NCBI GenBank assembly: GCA_002205965.3
Contig: NADL03000464.1
Span: 868,001-932,000, forward strand
Origin: Kappaphycus alvarezii
Lineage: Eukaryota; Rhodophyta; Florideophyceae; Gigartinales; Solieriaceae
Reading direction: 5' to 3'
Length of the DNA stretch: 64,000 bases
Shown: in pieces, positions 40,341 to 52,799 of the stretch
How positions within the stretch are numbered: position 1 is the stretch's first letter
Layout of the letters: the number at the start of each line of letters is the position of its first letter
Program-made: the position numbers and the translations under genes
Notes under the pieces: model-generated
Database searches by the model: none
Told to the model about the DNA's origin: nothing
What the model saw: only the letters and a program-made list of their open reading frames with translations

Positions 40341-41690
40341 TTATTTTTCCTTCAGGCTAATGATCTTTTTCAGCTTAGCCGCCTTGAACTTTTCGTTGGT
40401 CCTACGCGGATCATCATGCTTTAAGACCTCTGTGATGTGCACGCCAATACATGCAATGTAGAACGGCGCGACATCTAAGGCGTCTATAAAGCCCTGCCGA
40501 TCACACCACGCCAGCTGTATATTAGCAAGAAAGTCCATGAACTCGTCTGTAAATTCATTGTTCTGCTCATCGATCGGTGCATAAGTCCCGTCTGTAGCCG
40601 TGTCATTGCATGCACCCATGCATGGATCGTTTGCAGGAGCGAGAGTCAGCGCGAAGTCACGGATAGTAGGATCATCACCCTTCTATCTGAGATGTTTCAC
40701 CCTGTCGACGGAAGCACGGATCTGACGGTCACCGGTGTCTAAAGTCGACAAATTTCCGTGCACATCGCTCTCGATGTAAGGTTCAACCCACTTTCCAGTA
40801 AGCTTCTGCATATACATAAGAAATTCACCGAGAGAGAGTACGGTGCCGGCTGCAGCAGGAACATTCATGCGCAAGGCCGAGTTTAACCTCGCATTGTAGA
40901 AAAAACTTGTCATCTCCTTGCATGCCTCCGCCAACGACCTTATTCGAGTATTGTGGTCTGGAAGTTCCTTCGGCATGATATGTATGCGTGGGAAGACTAA
41001 ACAAAAGGAGAGTGGGGAAAAGAACTGACGGGCCGGCGGTGTCGTTAGTCGCCTTCACGGCCAACTGGAGTGCTAGTGCACGATCTACCTGTTAGTTATG
41101 TGCAATTACTTTGTTGTAAACCCTGCGAAGAAACAAGTGGTACCGTTTGCAGACACCGAGCGCATTGTGATCCTCAAATACAGAAGGTTATTCATATATT
41201 CCAGTATCCTGTGAAAGGCTCTTCCATTCGAGAGAATCGAACTGGGCCTCTAATCTATGGCAACGTTGACAGGAAAATCGAGGTATTTTCAAACACATAT
41301 GAGCATGAAAGCAGCCCATTTTTCAGTTGTTTATTCTCTGTCTAGGAAACACGCCGCGTTTAACTTCGTATCCTTGTCAACCACATGTATAACCGTACTT
41401 CTCTCCAGTTACATAAGGTCTATACATACTCTGCGGTTAAACACACAGTCACTGTGGGGCAAAAATACCTTGAACCGGTGAGGTCCGTCTGCTTGGCGTT
41501 GACAGACTTCACAGGTCCTAGATATGATTTCAAGATAAGGCAACAACCCTAAGGAGGTTGAGTCGGGATCGCTTCTCCGCATGATGGCGTACAAATTACC
41601 GGAATGCGGATGTTAGAAGTAGCAATGTGCCTTCCATAAACGGGAAATTTTAGACATGGGTAAATTATGGACAGTTCGCGCCAAAAATTA
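40341..41690 (-). pseudogene. Element B integrase (zinc domain, core, C-terminal part)
   Basis: Reading leftwards: ISRTCEVCQRQADGPHRF (zinc CxxC), HVVDKDTKLNAACFL (first Asp), FEDHNALGVCKRYHLFLRRV (catalytic Glu region), ALALQLAVKATNDTAGPS (about 41,030-41,085), ARLNSALRMNVPAAAG and GKWVEPYIES (C-terminal). 40341-40619 is the linker to RT. Several stops and frameshifts. Confidence 0.78.
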
Positions 41691-41799
41691 CCAGTGGGAA
41701 ACAGTACCCAAATGACTTCTATACTGGCCACTTTCTTCGTACTTGCCGTAGTCTAACCACAGCCCTGTCGCTATGTCCAGACTGAAATGCGGCCTACTA

Positions 41800-43650
41800 T
41801 GCAAAAAAATACATGCAGAGTCGAGAACGACTGGAAAAGGCACAAGAACAGTCCGCTAGACGCCATAAAGCTGTTGCTTTGACCCGAAAGAAAGGTAGTT
41901 ACTAAGTAAGGCAGATTACACACATAACCGAACTGAAGAAGAGCACGGTACAGAATCTCAAGAAACATGTAGAGAAGAATTCATTGGAAGAACTACGCAA
42001 AATGCTGTCTGAAAAGCTGCAGGTTGGACGCTGACCAGCACTTTCAAGGCTGGAAAAAAGATAGTGAAGGAGTCTATGTTGAGGCTGTATCTCAAGATTT
42101 TGCAGCAGATATTAAAAGTTTTAGGCACGTGTTAACTCGAATTGCAACGGATGGCCGAAAAGGTTGGAAGAATAGAATGCCTTGTGGTGATAAGGTAGGT
42201 AAATTTCGGGCCCAAAATCGCGATATTAGCTATCAACGGCACCGAAACAAGGAAAAGGCAAAGCTTGCGGCAGAAAAAGAAGCGCATGTTCAGCCATTTT
42301 ATTCTCAGATGGAGAAGCTCGAATTAGATAATATGGTCTCCTCCCGAATCCATTACGACTTCAGAACATAGATGAGACAACTATGGATACCTGCCATGGA
42401 AAGGACGAGAAGGTTCTAATTGCGTCAAGTGCAAAAGCGGGGGTTTAGAACGGTGAGGAATACGCATAGCCCGAGCAAATATATCAAAGCGGTCATAGCA
42501 ATATCCGCATCCGGACTGGTTGCCCCTTTCTTCTTCATTTTTCCGGTAAAAAGGATCTTAAGTAGTCGATGGGACCCAGTGAGTGCTAGATTTAATACGA
42601 AGCCAACGGGGATCATTACCAGATTTACCGAGCAAGGTTGGTTCCCGGATATACAGCAGTGATCAAATTGAGCGAGAATGGGTCGATGGAGGGCCCCATC
42701 CTAGCCGCACGCGTCAAACATATTGACGATTTTGCTCGTAAATTCATCCGAAGAGAGGTATCTTACGCACTTGCATTGGACAGTCATGCGTCGAGGAATG
42801 ATATCACTTGGAAGTTTGAATGCCAGAGTCGGGCTTTTCATGCCATCATCAATGCAGTGAACACATATCACTTCATCCAGCCTTGCGACCAAAATGTGAA
42901 CAAGCAGTTTAAAATCCCATGAGAGATCTTCGAGATGAGTTCCTCAGACAAGGGAGTGTGGACTTGAAAAAGGTAAACATGAACCTGGCTTTCGCCAGTT
43001 ATGTTTATGAGAATATTACCCCCGCCCATGTGAAAGACTCATTTGGAGTCGCTGGAATCTTCCCTTTCGACAAAGACTTCGCAAAGCAGTTTAGCAACCG
43101 CTCTGATATCACTGGCGCAAAAGAAATTGAGGATTGAAAATGGTTAGAGAATGATGGAGTTGATTCAAGGGTGAGGGCAGTTCGAGATAGTCAATCTGAC
43201 CATGAAACATACTGCCATGTTACCAACATTATCCAGACCTCCGCTCCAGCGTTCACTAAGCTTCAATGGGTATTCCGCGTGCTGAAAGAGCAAGAGACAG
43301 TAGAAAGTATCTTAAATAAATGATTCAACAAAAGGGCAATCTCTATGGCAGGCACTGCTGCCAGCAGTGTCATCAGGACTAGACAGAATCCCATCCTGCA
43401 AGGAAATTCTCTCTATGCCGCAGGTGGTCCGGCGGAGAACGTATTACAAGCGGAGATAGAGCGTCTCGCCTCCGAAAAACGGAATAATGCCCAGAAACAG
43501 AAGGAAGAGCAGAAGCTCCGGAATGAAAGAAATATGCAGCACAAGAAAATAGAAACATTGAGTAGAAGAATTAAGCTTCAAGAGCAAAAGGACCGTCGAG
43601 CTGCCGCCGCAAGGGCAGGGAAAAAATGGTAAAGCAAAATGAATTTGCTT
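41800..43650 (+). mobile_element. Second pogo/Tigger-like element inserted in element B, decayed
   Basis: A plus-strand transposase in pieces: ALTRKKGS and VRQITHITELKKSTVQ (helix-turn-helix, about 41,877-41,950), QHFQGWKKDSEG (42,035), NIDETTMD (first Asp, 42371), AVIAISASGLVAPFFFIFP (42,490), ALALDSHASRNDITW (second Asp, 42779), HFIQPCDQNVNKQFK (42,870) and AGIFPFDKDF (43,045). 43345-43632 is a Lys/Glu/Gln-rich tail. Terminal repeats could not be fixed, so the limits are approximate. It is a different lineage from the element at 20,020. Confidence 0.75.
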
Positions 43651-44229
43651 TTGAAAACTCAGTGAAAATGCAGTAAAGGGAGCTGGACCAAAATTCGAGG
43701 CTTAGCCGCATCCGAGAACTTAGGGATTGTCGCGAGCATGGCATTAAGATCCAGGTTGTGCCGATCCGTTCTTTTCAATTTGCGACTTGGTTTTGTCAAC
43801 GCTTGATACTGCCATGGGTACTGCGCTGAAAGGAGACGTAGAGGGCTTTGAAGAGGCGACGGATGTTTTAGAGTTTGTTCAAGTCGTTCGTAGCGACGTG
43901 ATGGATCTCGACGGTGATTAGTGCAACGCTGTCCAGAATTAACCCAATTTTCTATTGTGGACCTTTTCTTGCCGACCATGCGGTAAAATGATGTACCTTG
44001 AGTTATCTTTGAGCTATTCGCGTTAACAAAGTTTCAATCTAGATTGCCACATCACTAGAAATCGAACTATGGCGGAAGGAAGTAGGAGGAGATGGCAGAA
44101 CGTTATCTTTTTTTACTTTTCTGCTAGGTGTTTAAGATTTCTACTTTATGGAAGGTTACCCTCTAACTTTTACAGAGGTGAAGAACTAGTTAGCGGCCCA
44201 TTCGATGTAAACATGTCCGCGCTTACGTA

Positions 44230-44753
44230 CTAATGGAAGAGTCCAACCATCTGTGTTAGAGAGTACTTATCATTTGCGAAGTCCATGATTAAGCGCGCCT
44301 GCGTCAACGAGTACAGCCTTAAAAGTAAGGGTGCGTCTATGTCGACAAAAATAGATGCAAATGAAAGGAAGAACTTGTTGGAGACTGGTATCCTTACTTC
44401 TATGTGTCCCAATCCCTTGTGCCCAGATTATACAAATGTAAACGTCAACTTTCTTCCTTGGATGACATCCTGGAGATCCATGTCGAGCAGAGCATAGTAT
44501 GCTTCGGCCTGCCGCTTTCCGAAAACAGTCTTCTGTGCCCTAGATCCACGCAAGCGACTTTAAAATCCTCTGAGATTGAATCGTCCCATGAGTAATTCAT
44601 CACGTAGATCTCACTAGTTTCCGTGTGTATCGCTTGATCAATCTCGGGAAGAAACATTGCTGCAGTGGGATCATCTGGCTCGCTGGAGTCCAATACACTT
44701 TGTAGCGCTGCCTGGAAATATCGCAAGATCGCCCTGATCGGACTGATTACCAA
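44230..44753 (-). pseudogene. Element B protease
   Basis: ACVDLGHRRLFSESGRPKHT corresponds to the retropepsin D-T/S-G site with Thr/Ser replaced by Leu; HIEVRIPVSNKF and FVDIDAPLLLRLYSL are later blocks (A-P-L-L-x-L). A frameshift separates the two. Confidence 0.62.
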
Positions 44754-44756
44754 AAC

Positions 44757-45164
44757 TCATTTGATCGCCCTATTGTAAATCATCAAGCTGCTTACAAAGA
44801 TGAGCAAGTACCAAGTGCACGCCATTTTGGTGGATTTTCTGATCTTTAGGTATTCAAGTTTCCTTGTAGCAGCTGTAGACGTGTTGAGTGGTCTCTTGCA
44901 GTTCTTTAGCATGTGGCTTGGATCTCCACAGCTGAAACTACCGCTGATGTCCAGGGGGTGTGACTTCTTGCAGGGCTTGCTCCTCCTATCGTGATGCGGC
45001 CGAACTTCTTTGGGATCGTACCTGTAGCGACCCTGTCGAGCATAGTGAATGCCAAGACTGTCATCAACACGTGATGTCTTCTTGCGAAGGATGTTCTCGC
45101 GAGTTAGCGCGATCTCCGATTCCTTTTCTAATTGCAGTGATGGCTCAAGTTCTCCATGCAGCAT
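44757..45164 (-). pseudogene. Element B gag C-terminus with zinc knuckle
   Basis: SFSCGDPSHMLKNCKRP is a CCHC knuckle with the first Cys changed to Ser (x-x-C-x4-H-x4-C). A basic region surrounds it. Confidence 0.68.
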
Positions 45165-45401
45165 TTGGAACGAGAGGTTATGCGTCGAGATACTGCTTAG
45201 CGGTTACCGTGACCATCCGTATCCAAACGTTGCTTTTCTCAAAAACTCGTCCTTATGCGCATCTTCGCGATGAGGGGCTGCGACCTGACACGGAAGCTTG
45301 GTAAATAGCTTGTGCACTTTTGCAGGAGCAGTTAACGCCTCCAGAACGTCGCTAATGAAGTCAATCACGCGAAGATTGCTGAGGTATTTCTTGACCTTGG
45401 T

Positions 45402-46152
45402 TTAGCGCAGAGGAGAATTGTATTCCCGATTGATCATGTAGAAAGCTTGCTGGAATGATTGCGCATATGTGTTGACCTCGGCCATGTAGAAGTGCTTCTC
45501 ATCCTTAGAAAGCATATTGTGGACGGATGGAAGCTTCTGGGCTGAACTCAAGCCATAATCCTTAGCGACTTGTGAATACTCATCGACGAAGTCCATGTAG
45601 CACTCGCCAAGATCCCCAGAGAACTTCTTGTACGAATTTTTGAGGCGCATAGCGACGTTTTGAGCCAATTTGACACCACTGTTATTTACGTCTCCACTGA
45701 AGCTTGTAGACTCAGGAGTGGGGAGCGTCACGTTCTGCACGGCTTCGCGCACTTTTTGAGCAATAGAAATGATGAGTCGTGCAATCTGCGCGGCTACATA
45801 CCTGTCTTCAGCGTCATGATATATTCTATTAGCAAGTTTCATGGTGATGCAGCATGAAGAGTGCGGAGGAATTCCAGCTCCTCTGGCGTTGAGGAAGTTC
45901 CGGAGTCAACCTAGACGGAAGGGAGATCGCCGATTTACTTTGCAAAAATCGAGCCGGGAGGAACAACTCTGCCACAATCTCTTCCAGTTGGTTTCCTTTG
46001 AGGCCGGGATCCAGTGATTGTATGCACACCACAAAACAATTCTGCGAACTTTTCAACGATACAAGTTCCTGATAGGAAATTTGACGCATGAAATTAGGCG
46101 CCTCATCGCCTCCGGAATTTTTTTCTCTGGATATGATTTGTGCACGGAGCAC
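45402..46152 (-). pseudogene. Element B gag
   Basis: 45402-45842 reads NSYKKFSGDLGECYMDFVDE, YSQVAKDYGLSSAQKLPSVH and AFYMINREYNSPLR, a capsid-like block seen in red-algal copia gag. The frame to its right (45829-46152) is the N-terminal part after a frameshift. Confidence 0.65.
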
Positions 46153-47244
46153 GGACCCAGGAAGCCGATAGAGGTGATGGCTTGGCGCGAGTGAGGCGGT
46201 ATGAGATTAATAGAACAGATTTATATGCGACCAAAAGTATCCAAACCAACAACGAACTCTTGATCTGGTATTTCTGTACTTAGTGAAAAATGGCACTCTG
46301 ACCCTTGGCGACCATCCCCCTACTGGTGGAGGTTTCATGGTAAACCGAATACTTTCGACCAGTCCCTACTGGCGTAGGGAGTCGGCATTGACGCTAGGCA
46401 CGTGGAAGCCCTCACACAGGAGAGGGAACCTTTTCTGCAGTCAAACCCCGCGCAGGCCCAGTTCGAGATGGCTATGAATCTGTTCGGGATATCCCTAAAG
46501 TTATCAAAGATAACCGTAACTGAGTCCTTACCCTGTAGAAGCGTTCAATGGGACGTTCCCCAACAAACCGCTACAGCCAGGCCAACAATAATCACGACGG
46601 ATTAATACCAAATAAGTTCATACCTGTAAACCGAAGAGCTTCAGTTACTTCCGCGGCTTCCAAAGAACAACTAGACACCCACACCCACACAAAAGCAGGA
46701 TGCAGTGTGGGTAGACACACAACGACAACCACAAGCACGCACACGCAACCACAACAACAGGACTTGGGGGAGGGGGTTGTGAGGCGTCACACGGGCACAC
46801 GCACAAACAAACGCGACAGCACGACAGCCAGGTAACACCGCAACGAGGTAATGAAGAACAATATACACGAACCATACAGTGGCGGGGAAAGACTTGGGCT
46901 GAGGTGGGAGAGGAGGAACAGGGTGGGAGGGGGGCAGGTATGGAGGGGTACGTATTGATGGAGAAGGGCGAGAGGTGAAGCTGGGCGAGAGGGGAGAGGG
47001 AGGACGACGACAAAGGCGATTCTGAGGGGGGAGACTGGTAGATAAAGCTTACAACTTGACTTATTAGTGTGGTTGCGATGACCTCTTTTGTCTTAGAGCT
47101 GGGCCTTTGACCGACCCAGTTTCTTCGCTAGACGATCTACAAGTCCTTCTGCGGAGGAGATCGGGCGAAAGAAGACGAAGAAAAAATGAGAACGTTGCTT
47201 TTCCGAGGTTGGGGGGTCGTGGAGGAGTCCTCACCGGCGCCAAA
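46153..47244 (-). other. Element B leader with simple-repeat expansion
   Basis: Between gag and the 5' LTR. 46,668-46,832 is rich in CACA/ACACAC units, 46,890-47,030 in GGGAGGAG units. 47,078-47,244 matches the leader at 38,594-38,760. Confidence 0.5.
46668..46832. repeat. CA-rich imperfect microsatellite
   Basis: Imperfect ACACCCACACCCACAC, ACACACAACG and similar units. Confidence 0.65.
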
Positions 47245-47374
47245 TACACTTTGATGATGATGAAATCAACTGAAAAAATGACCAACGCTAACACGTAGAA
47301 AAAAATCTGTAAAAGTTAGTTGTCAATTCAAGCTTTCAAACGAGGCAGCCCGGAATTGCCGGCTGATTTCCACA
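47245..47374 (-). repeat. LTR-B, copy 2 (5' LTR of element B)
   Basis: Minus sense TGTGGAAATCAGCC to CAAAGTGTA, followed by TTTGGCGCCGGTGAGG, whose TGGCGCC is the usual start of a primer binding site. Unusually short for an LTR. Confidence 0.62.
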
Positions 47375-47833
47375 GTATTGACCATGTAGCTACCTCTAAA
47401 TTTGTCTCTATGTTTTTTTCGCGGCTTACCAGAGAAATGATAGTTCCGCTTTGCGAAGTGCAGTACGTAAAGAGGGCTTTACAGTAATTTCGTACCGTTT
47501 ATTCTGACTCGTCCACAAATTAAGAATTGTACTGTACAGTACTGTAGTCTCGAAGCACTGTAGTAAGTACAGTGATAACGGTGACTTCAGGTGTGCAGTG
47601 CGAGATGCAAGCCGTGCAAAGCTCTGTAAGTCGTACAGCGGAAAAAACTTATTACAGAGAAAACCCTGATGTTTTGAATCTCTTGGTTTTTTAATTGAGT
47701 TTGACTTTTTTGACTTTTTTCTAGTTTTAGTTTTTTTTGGTTTTTTACTGTAAAATAATAGAAAAAAATAACTAACAACGGCCTTGCAAGTATCGACGTC
47801 GGCTGCAATGAGGTGTACTACTTTCGTGGGGTT
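47375..47833. other. Spacer, no gene
   Basis: Contains TGTACTGTACAGTACTGTAG (47528-47547, listed separately) and a T-rich tract at 47,690-47,770. Nothing coding is supported. Confidence 0.45.
47528..47547. repeat. TACTGTACAGTA perfect palindrome
   Basis: Same repeat unit as at 5866, 18,577, 22,209 and 32,787. Confidence 0.6.
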
Positions 47834-48459
47834 TCATGTCGTGTTGGCTTTGAAACCAGCGATCACACTGTGTATAGTGTACAGTAGGCCTCGTCTTTCA
47901 GAAAGTCTCTGCAATGTGCGCTTGTAGGCGCCAGAGTCTTTGTGGAACTGTATTTGGCTGTAATTACGACACGAAATATTGCAGACTGTACACTCGACCG
48001 TCTTGCGGTTCTTTTTGAGCACGCGCGAGTTTGCGACGGGGTAGAGAGTAGCGCTTAACGTCTCGGGAAGGGTCTGAAGGGGTTTGGTGCGGTGATGAGC
48101 GTTGTTGGTGTGGGTCACACTGGGGCGGACGCGGGTAACTGATCTTTGAGGGGCGGCGTTGGTGTTGGTGTCAGTAGATGGAGTTGGGTGAGTGGGTTGG
48201 GGAGCAGAGTGGGAGCGGAGGGGAGATACACGAGGAGGGCGAGGGTGCGGGGGCAGGAAGAGGACGGTTGGGGACGGCAAAGGGGCCGGATGGTGGGGAA
48301 GGGAGCTGGCCGGGAGCGGAGAGAGGGAACACGGGGATGCGTGGGGCAGGACGAGAATGGTTGGGGACGAGGAAGAGTTCGAGGGATGAAGACCGGACCA
48401 GGCCGGGATGGGTTTGCAGGAGGAGAAGACGGGGGGGAATTGGTCAAGTCGGTCACTTC
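47834..48459 (-). pseudogene. Pro-rich protein remnant with a C2H2 (JAZ/zf-met-like) zinc finger
   Basis: No ATG starts either frame. 48115-48459 (minus) is a Pro/Ser/Arg-rich stretch; after a frame change, 47834-48280 continues Pro/Thr-rich and ends with VECTVCNISCRNYSQIQFHK followed by DSGAYKR. C-x2-C-x12-H is typical of dsRNA/RNA-binding JAZ-type fingers, but the second His is Tyr here. It may be a gene piece carried by a transposon, or the last exon of a spliced gene. Function cannot be inferred. Confidence 0.4.
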
Positions 48460-48960
48460 TTAGTAGTTTGGAGGGCTTGGCGAGGGAGTGGGATCGGGGA
48501 CTTCCGCCTCGGTTTTGACTAGCGGGGAACCCTGAAGTGAGTCCTGAGAAGTGTCCAAGTATTCCGATTAGGATGACTCGGACGACGAAGGGGCGCGGTA
48601 GCCTGTGGTTCCTTCTGCGATAAGCTGGGGCCTTTTGAAGCCCTTTTTCGTACTGCCATACACGGCTAGTTTGCTTTAAGTAGCTTTAAAGTCAACTGTA
48701 GGCCGGATTTTATCACCGTTGGACACTGAACTACTAGTCGTCTGTCTAACTGCGATAGGGACACCAAAGTATTTCTAGTAAAGTCTTTTGTATCTTGAGT
48801 CTGGCGGCGAAAACGGCAGCTGCGGCGAACGATGCGACGGCGGCGAAAGCGACGGACTCGGGTAGAAGTATTGTGATGGAGAGGGAGCAGTAGGGATAGA
48901 AGAAAGGGGGGGTTGATGGGGACTTTGGATAAAGGGGAAGGGCCTTTTGACATTGAATTC
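48460..48960. other. Spacer, no supported gene
   Basis: Short overlapping frames only. Immediately left of the LTR-A copy there is no primer-site-like sequence. Confidence 0.45.
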
Positions 48961-49428
48961 GCGAGTGTCGGGATAAAAGGGCCCGTTTCCTTTTATTCAA
49001 CCGGTTGGATAGAATTTTGTGAAACCGATGGCTGTTTGAGGCTGCTACTCGGCCGAATCGCGGTATTTTTTTTTGCTCTAGGTAGATTAGCAAAGGCAAA
49101 ACTACATTGACTAAAGGTAGAAGGGCAAGGTCTGTAGGAGGTCGAAGGCCCGTGAAACAGTTTAGATTCTAACTTTTTGCTATCCAGCCAAGTACGGCAT
49201 CAAGGGTCACTAAGATAAGAAGTAGACTTCGCCCCAACAGGATGAACGTAATAGAGGAAGGGCTACTGTATAAGGGGAGCCTGAAAGGGAAAATGTATCA
49301 TTACAATATTTGACTGTGTACATTATTTTGTTGGTGGCTATGTCACCCACACAGTATTTGACAATTAACTTACTGTACTGTACCTGAGTTTAGTCGAGCC
49401 GACTAGGTCACCTGAGATATGACTAACA
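48961..49428 (-). repeat. LTR-A, copy 2 (solo)
   Basis: Matches 33030-33495 end to end with scattered differences and small gaps, ending GACTAACA. No retrotransposon body adjoins it on either side, so it looks like a solo LTR. It contains TACTGTACTGTACC (49369-49382), as does copy 1. Confidence 0.72.
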
Positions 49429-52400
49429 AGCATGGTTGAAACTTTTAATCATATCACTAACACGCGCATCGTTCGAATAATCGAACACAGGTGTTTTTTG
49501 GCAATGCAACACTTTACGGAGATGCCCTTATTTTCGAATAATCGATTGCATGGGTCGTTTTTGGTCTGTACAAACGGGTCAATCCCAACGGCGTTTTAAT
49601 TCAATAGACCCGTCATTAGATAAGCAACAATCTGCTCTACCCCTCACCACTTCTATACAGTCACAGGACAAAAGCCTCTTGCGCAACGTAGTCTCAAAGT
49701 TGTCACTCCTTCACTATCCTCCAGCAACGCTTCTACTTTTCTAATCAATCCCCTCAATCTTGCCTTCATCCATCATACTGTGCCGCGTGTCAACACCAGC
49801 CGACTTCCTCCTACTCTCGGCCCCACAGCTTGAGCTATGGCTCGAAAGGACCCAAAAAGATACATTTGGGTAGAAGACTGGGCCGTATTGTGTTACCTCC
49901 TGCACCCACCTTCTTAACCAGACCTCATAATTAACTACTGGCACTCTGAAAAGACATTTACAAGCAGTTCGCGTCAATTCTGAATGAATTCGAACCCCAT
50001 TCCAAGCATGGTCGTCCACTACCTCCTTTGTCTCAAAATTTTTCGCATACTCAAGCACCCGGCGCTCCTTGGTCCCCTCGGGTACAATCGATTTCATTAA
50101 ATCCGGCGCAATCATATTTTGAGAATGCTCCCAATCACCGCTATCAGCTATCGGCTACCCTCTCATTCTGGACTCTTATTTGCAAAGCTTCATCTGCTCC
50201 CCCTGACGTTCGCATTGGAGGAAATCGCGGAACGTGCAGACTTGGGCGTGTTCGAAGGGGAAGAGGTGGTCGATGGGGGCGTGGATGTGATGAATAGATT
50301 AAGAATAACACGGAACACCAGAGAAACCCTACAGCAGAATGAAAAATGCAGAATAAACCTCCCATTGCAATTACCAATGAAGTGTCGTTCAAGCAATCTT
50401 ATTTTACTAATCGGGCACTTGCATTTCCCTCATATTTCTACAAGAGCATCAATGTTGAGTTGCGTGCTCGTAATTATGATATCTTGCGTTACACATTGAC
50501 ATTAAAGATTTTACAGAACACTTTATCCACCTGTGCGGAATGGCTAAATGCGTCTGAAGCTCGATGAAGACCCACCGTAGTGATCTATAGCGAAGGCACT
50601 GCGCCTGAAAGTCAGGTGGACGGGGATGACATATTGAGGGACTGCAGCTGGATACACCGCGTGAGTTCGTCATTTACACACACCCAGAAATGGGATTAAG
50701 AGTGTTCTACGCGAAGAGAAAGGAGCACGGCAGAGACGGCAAAAGGACCCAAATACATGCCTTTTTCATGAGGTTTGCGGCTCAAAAAAAGTATGCCAAG
50801 TTATTCAACTTTTACATTCGGTCCTCCCGCCGTACGGAGAAAGATTTCCTGATTGGCTTTCTGTCAAATCTAGCAGGAAACTGTTACTGCATGCTTTTGG
50901 GGCTGGTTACAGGGACGGCATGTTATGAGACTCTTCGGAGGAAGCTGAGATGCGTTCATCTTTAAGGAGTCCCAACGCTATCTTAAAATAGGGACGGAAA
51001 GTGGTGTCAGATATTCTCTAAAAACCTGATGTAGAATGCCTTTAAGGCTTGAAGAATCGCATTACGTCAAGGTCGCCTCTACTCTGTTGAAACATTCAAA
51101 TATATCGACAGTTTCAGTAATTCTTTCTGCAGAACTCACTGCTCTTCTGACTTTGTCCTTGATACTTGCGTAAATATTTTGGAAAGGATGGACCTATTAT
51201 AAGAAGTGGATGTGGAGGGGAATATACTGGTGAAGACCGAGTGTGCGGTCCTCTTGCCGGGATTGGCCTTGACTAGGAAGTAAATCCGATTGCCCTGCTT
51301 TAGTAATGAGGTTGGATCAACTCTTCGTCTGAAAGTAGAGAAGCATCAGTACGTGCACATGAAAGTACAGCATTACTGCGGGTCGTGTGGGATCAAACAA
51401 AAAATAGCAAGGTACGAGCTCACCGCTTGAACATTAAATGTGACACTTTCCGTGTCCACTCGTGTCTAAAAGTGTGAGGAAATTTCCGACGCTTGTGTTG
51501 AGATGCATGGTATAGCATCAGAACCTTAGGTTGCGCGAGATTGATTCTGTTAAGAATAAAAAAGCCATTTTATCTTGTGAAGAGGAGGGGGAGTGCGATG
51601 ATGTGGCTGAACATTTGAAATCTAGATCTGCGAGCGTCAGTGATGAAATTAGCAGTATTTATTCTGATTCAGAGGAGATGAGATTTACTCGGCAGTTGAG
51701 AAATTCAAAAAAATTGGTTGGTTTTCTTTGGCGAGGAAACTGAATTATCAGAGGATATCCTTGGTGCTGAAGTTCAACGCGAGACGGGGGTACTGCAAGA
51801 ACGGGGATAAAAGGGGAGAGATCTACGCGGAGAGAGAAAGAGAGGGGTACGCAGTTCAGTAGGGGTGAGGGAGACAAGTGTTGGGTAAATTGATGGACTT
51901 GACTGATGAAAATGTTAAAATAGGAGAGGGAGGGAACCTGAGGCCACTTACAAGGGCGGGTGAAATTTTCTGGGGTGTTAAAAGCAGGTGCAAGTAATGG
52001 AATCTTAGAAGGACGCGAAAATGAGAGCATGTAGTAGAGAGTGGTAGACGAAGGAGGAGGGGAGGCAAATGGCGAGAGTGTAGTGGAGGATGCAAATTTT
52101 GGAAATGGTGCAGGTGAGGGTGGGAGGCCATTCGCAGCAGGAGCTCACAGATTTAGTGGAGAAAGTGCAGCAGAAAGATTTGAAAACGAAGGGCACGCGA
52201 ATAAAAGAGCCTCGGCGGAAGTGTTGGAAGCAATGGGAAGTGATGTTGTGGCGGACGATAGTGTACGGTAAGCTAGTTATCAAAATACCATGGTGGATAA
52301 CATAGCCATCCATACCACACTGTATAATTTATAGTTCATAATGTAATTCCCTTTAAGGCCCTGTTCTTAATGAGCAAGGTTGGAAGAAAAGAAATAGAGA

Positions 52401-52799
52401 AGTTGAGATCATAGGAGAAACGTTGAAAGGAAGTTGTCGCTTGGTTTTCTTCTGGGCACGAACTCAGGTACTTAGTCAAGTACACTCCAGAACCATGGAT
52501 TAGGTCGGAGATAGGTGCACCAACCACCCGAGCGGCGTCGGCGACCGTGTAAATCTGATCTGATCTGATCTAATCTAAATGAAAAATATTCCAGATTTGT
52601 AATTTTCTAATTTCCAAATTACGCAATTACAATTACCTTACAATTACCATCTGTCAACATTTTTGACATGGACAAACTTGTTCCATTACATGGTTGCCAC
52701 TTAGTCTCATAACTATCCATTTGCAGACCACGTAGTTAGTTAAAATAAATCAACTTTGTTCCAAATGACTTGGGGAGAGAACGACTACTACAGTAACAT
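49429..52799. other. 3.4-kb stretch without recognised genes
   Basis: Frames up to 126 codons exist (49741-50115 minus, 50119-50499 plus, 50690-50965 plus) but overlap or lack motifs. It is probably old transposon-derived DNA. A five-base tandem ATCTG/ATCTA array lies at 52553-52577. Confidence 0.45.
52553..52577. repeat. Five-base tandem repeat (ATCTG)n
   Basis: Three ATCTG units then two ATCTA units. Confidence 0.6.

Larger units (their letters stand above)
38761..47374 (-). mobile_element. Copia-like retrotransposon B (minus strand), interrupted by a pogo-like element
   Basis: gag 45,402-46,152, zinc knuckle 44,757-45,164, protease 44,230-44,753, integrase 40,341-41,690, RT 39,578-40,331 and RNase H 38,940-39,450 in order, between two short LTR-B copies. 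A plus-strand DNA transposon separates protease from integrase. Confidence 0.72.

Noticed and set aside
41220-41260. B-box-like AGTTCGATTC on the minus strand
   Set aside because: No cloverleaf can be drawn, and it lies inside element B integrase.
46645-47013. Cys-rich minus-strand frame
   Set aside because: It is a translation of the CA-rich microsatellite and purine tract.
48115-48522. Long Gly/Arg-rich plus-strand frames opposite the zinc-finger remnant
   Set aside because: They are antisense shadows of the Pro/Ser-rich minus-strand reading.
50690-50965. 91-codon basic plus-strand frame
   Set aside because: No recognisable domain; the region is flanked by transposon debris and no partner frames continue it.
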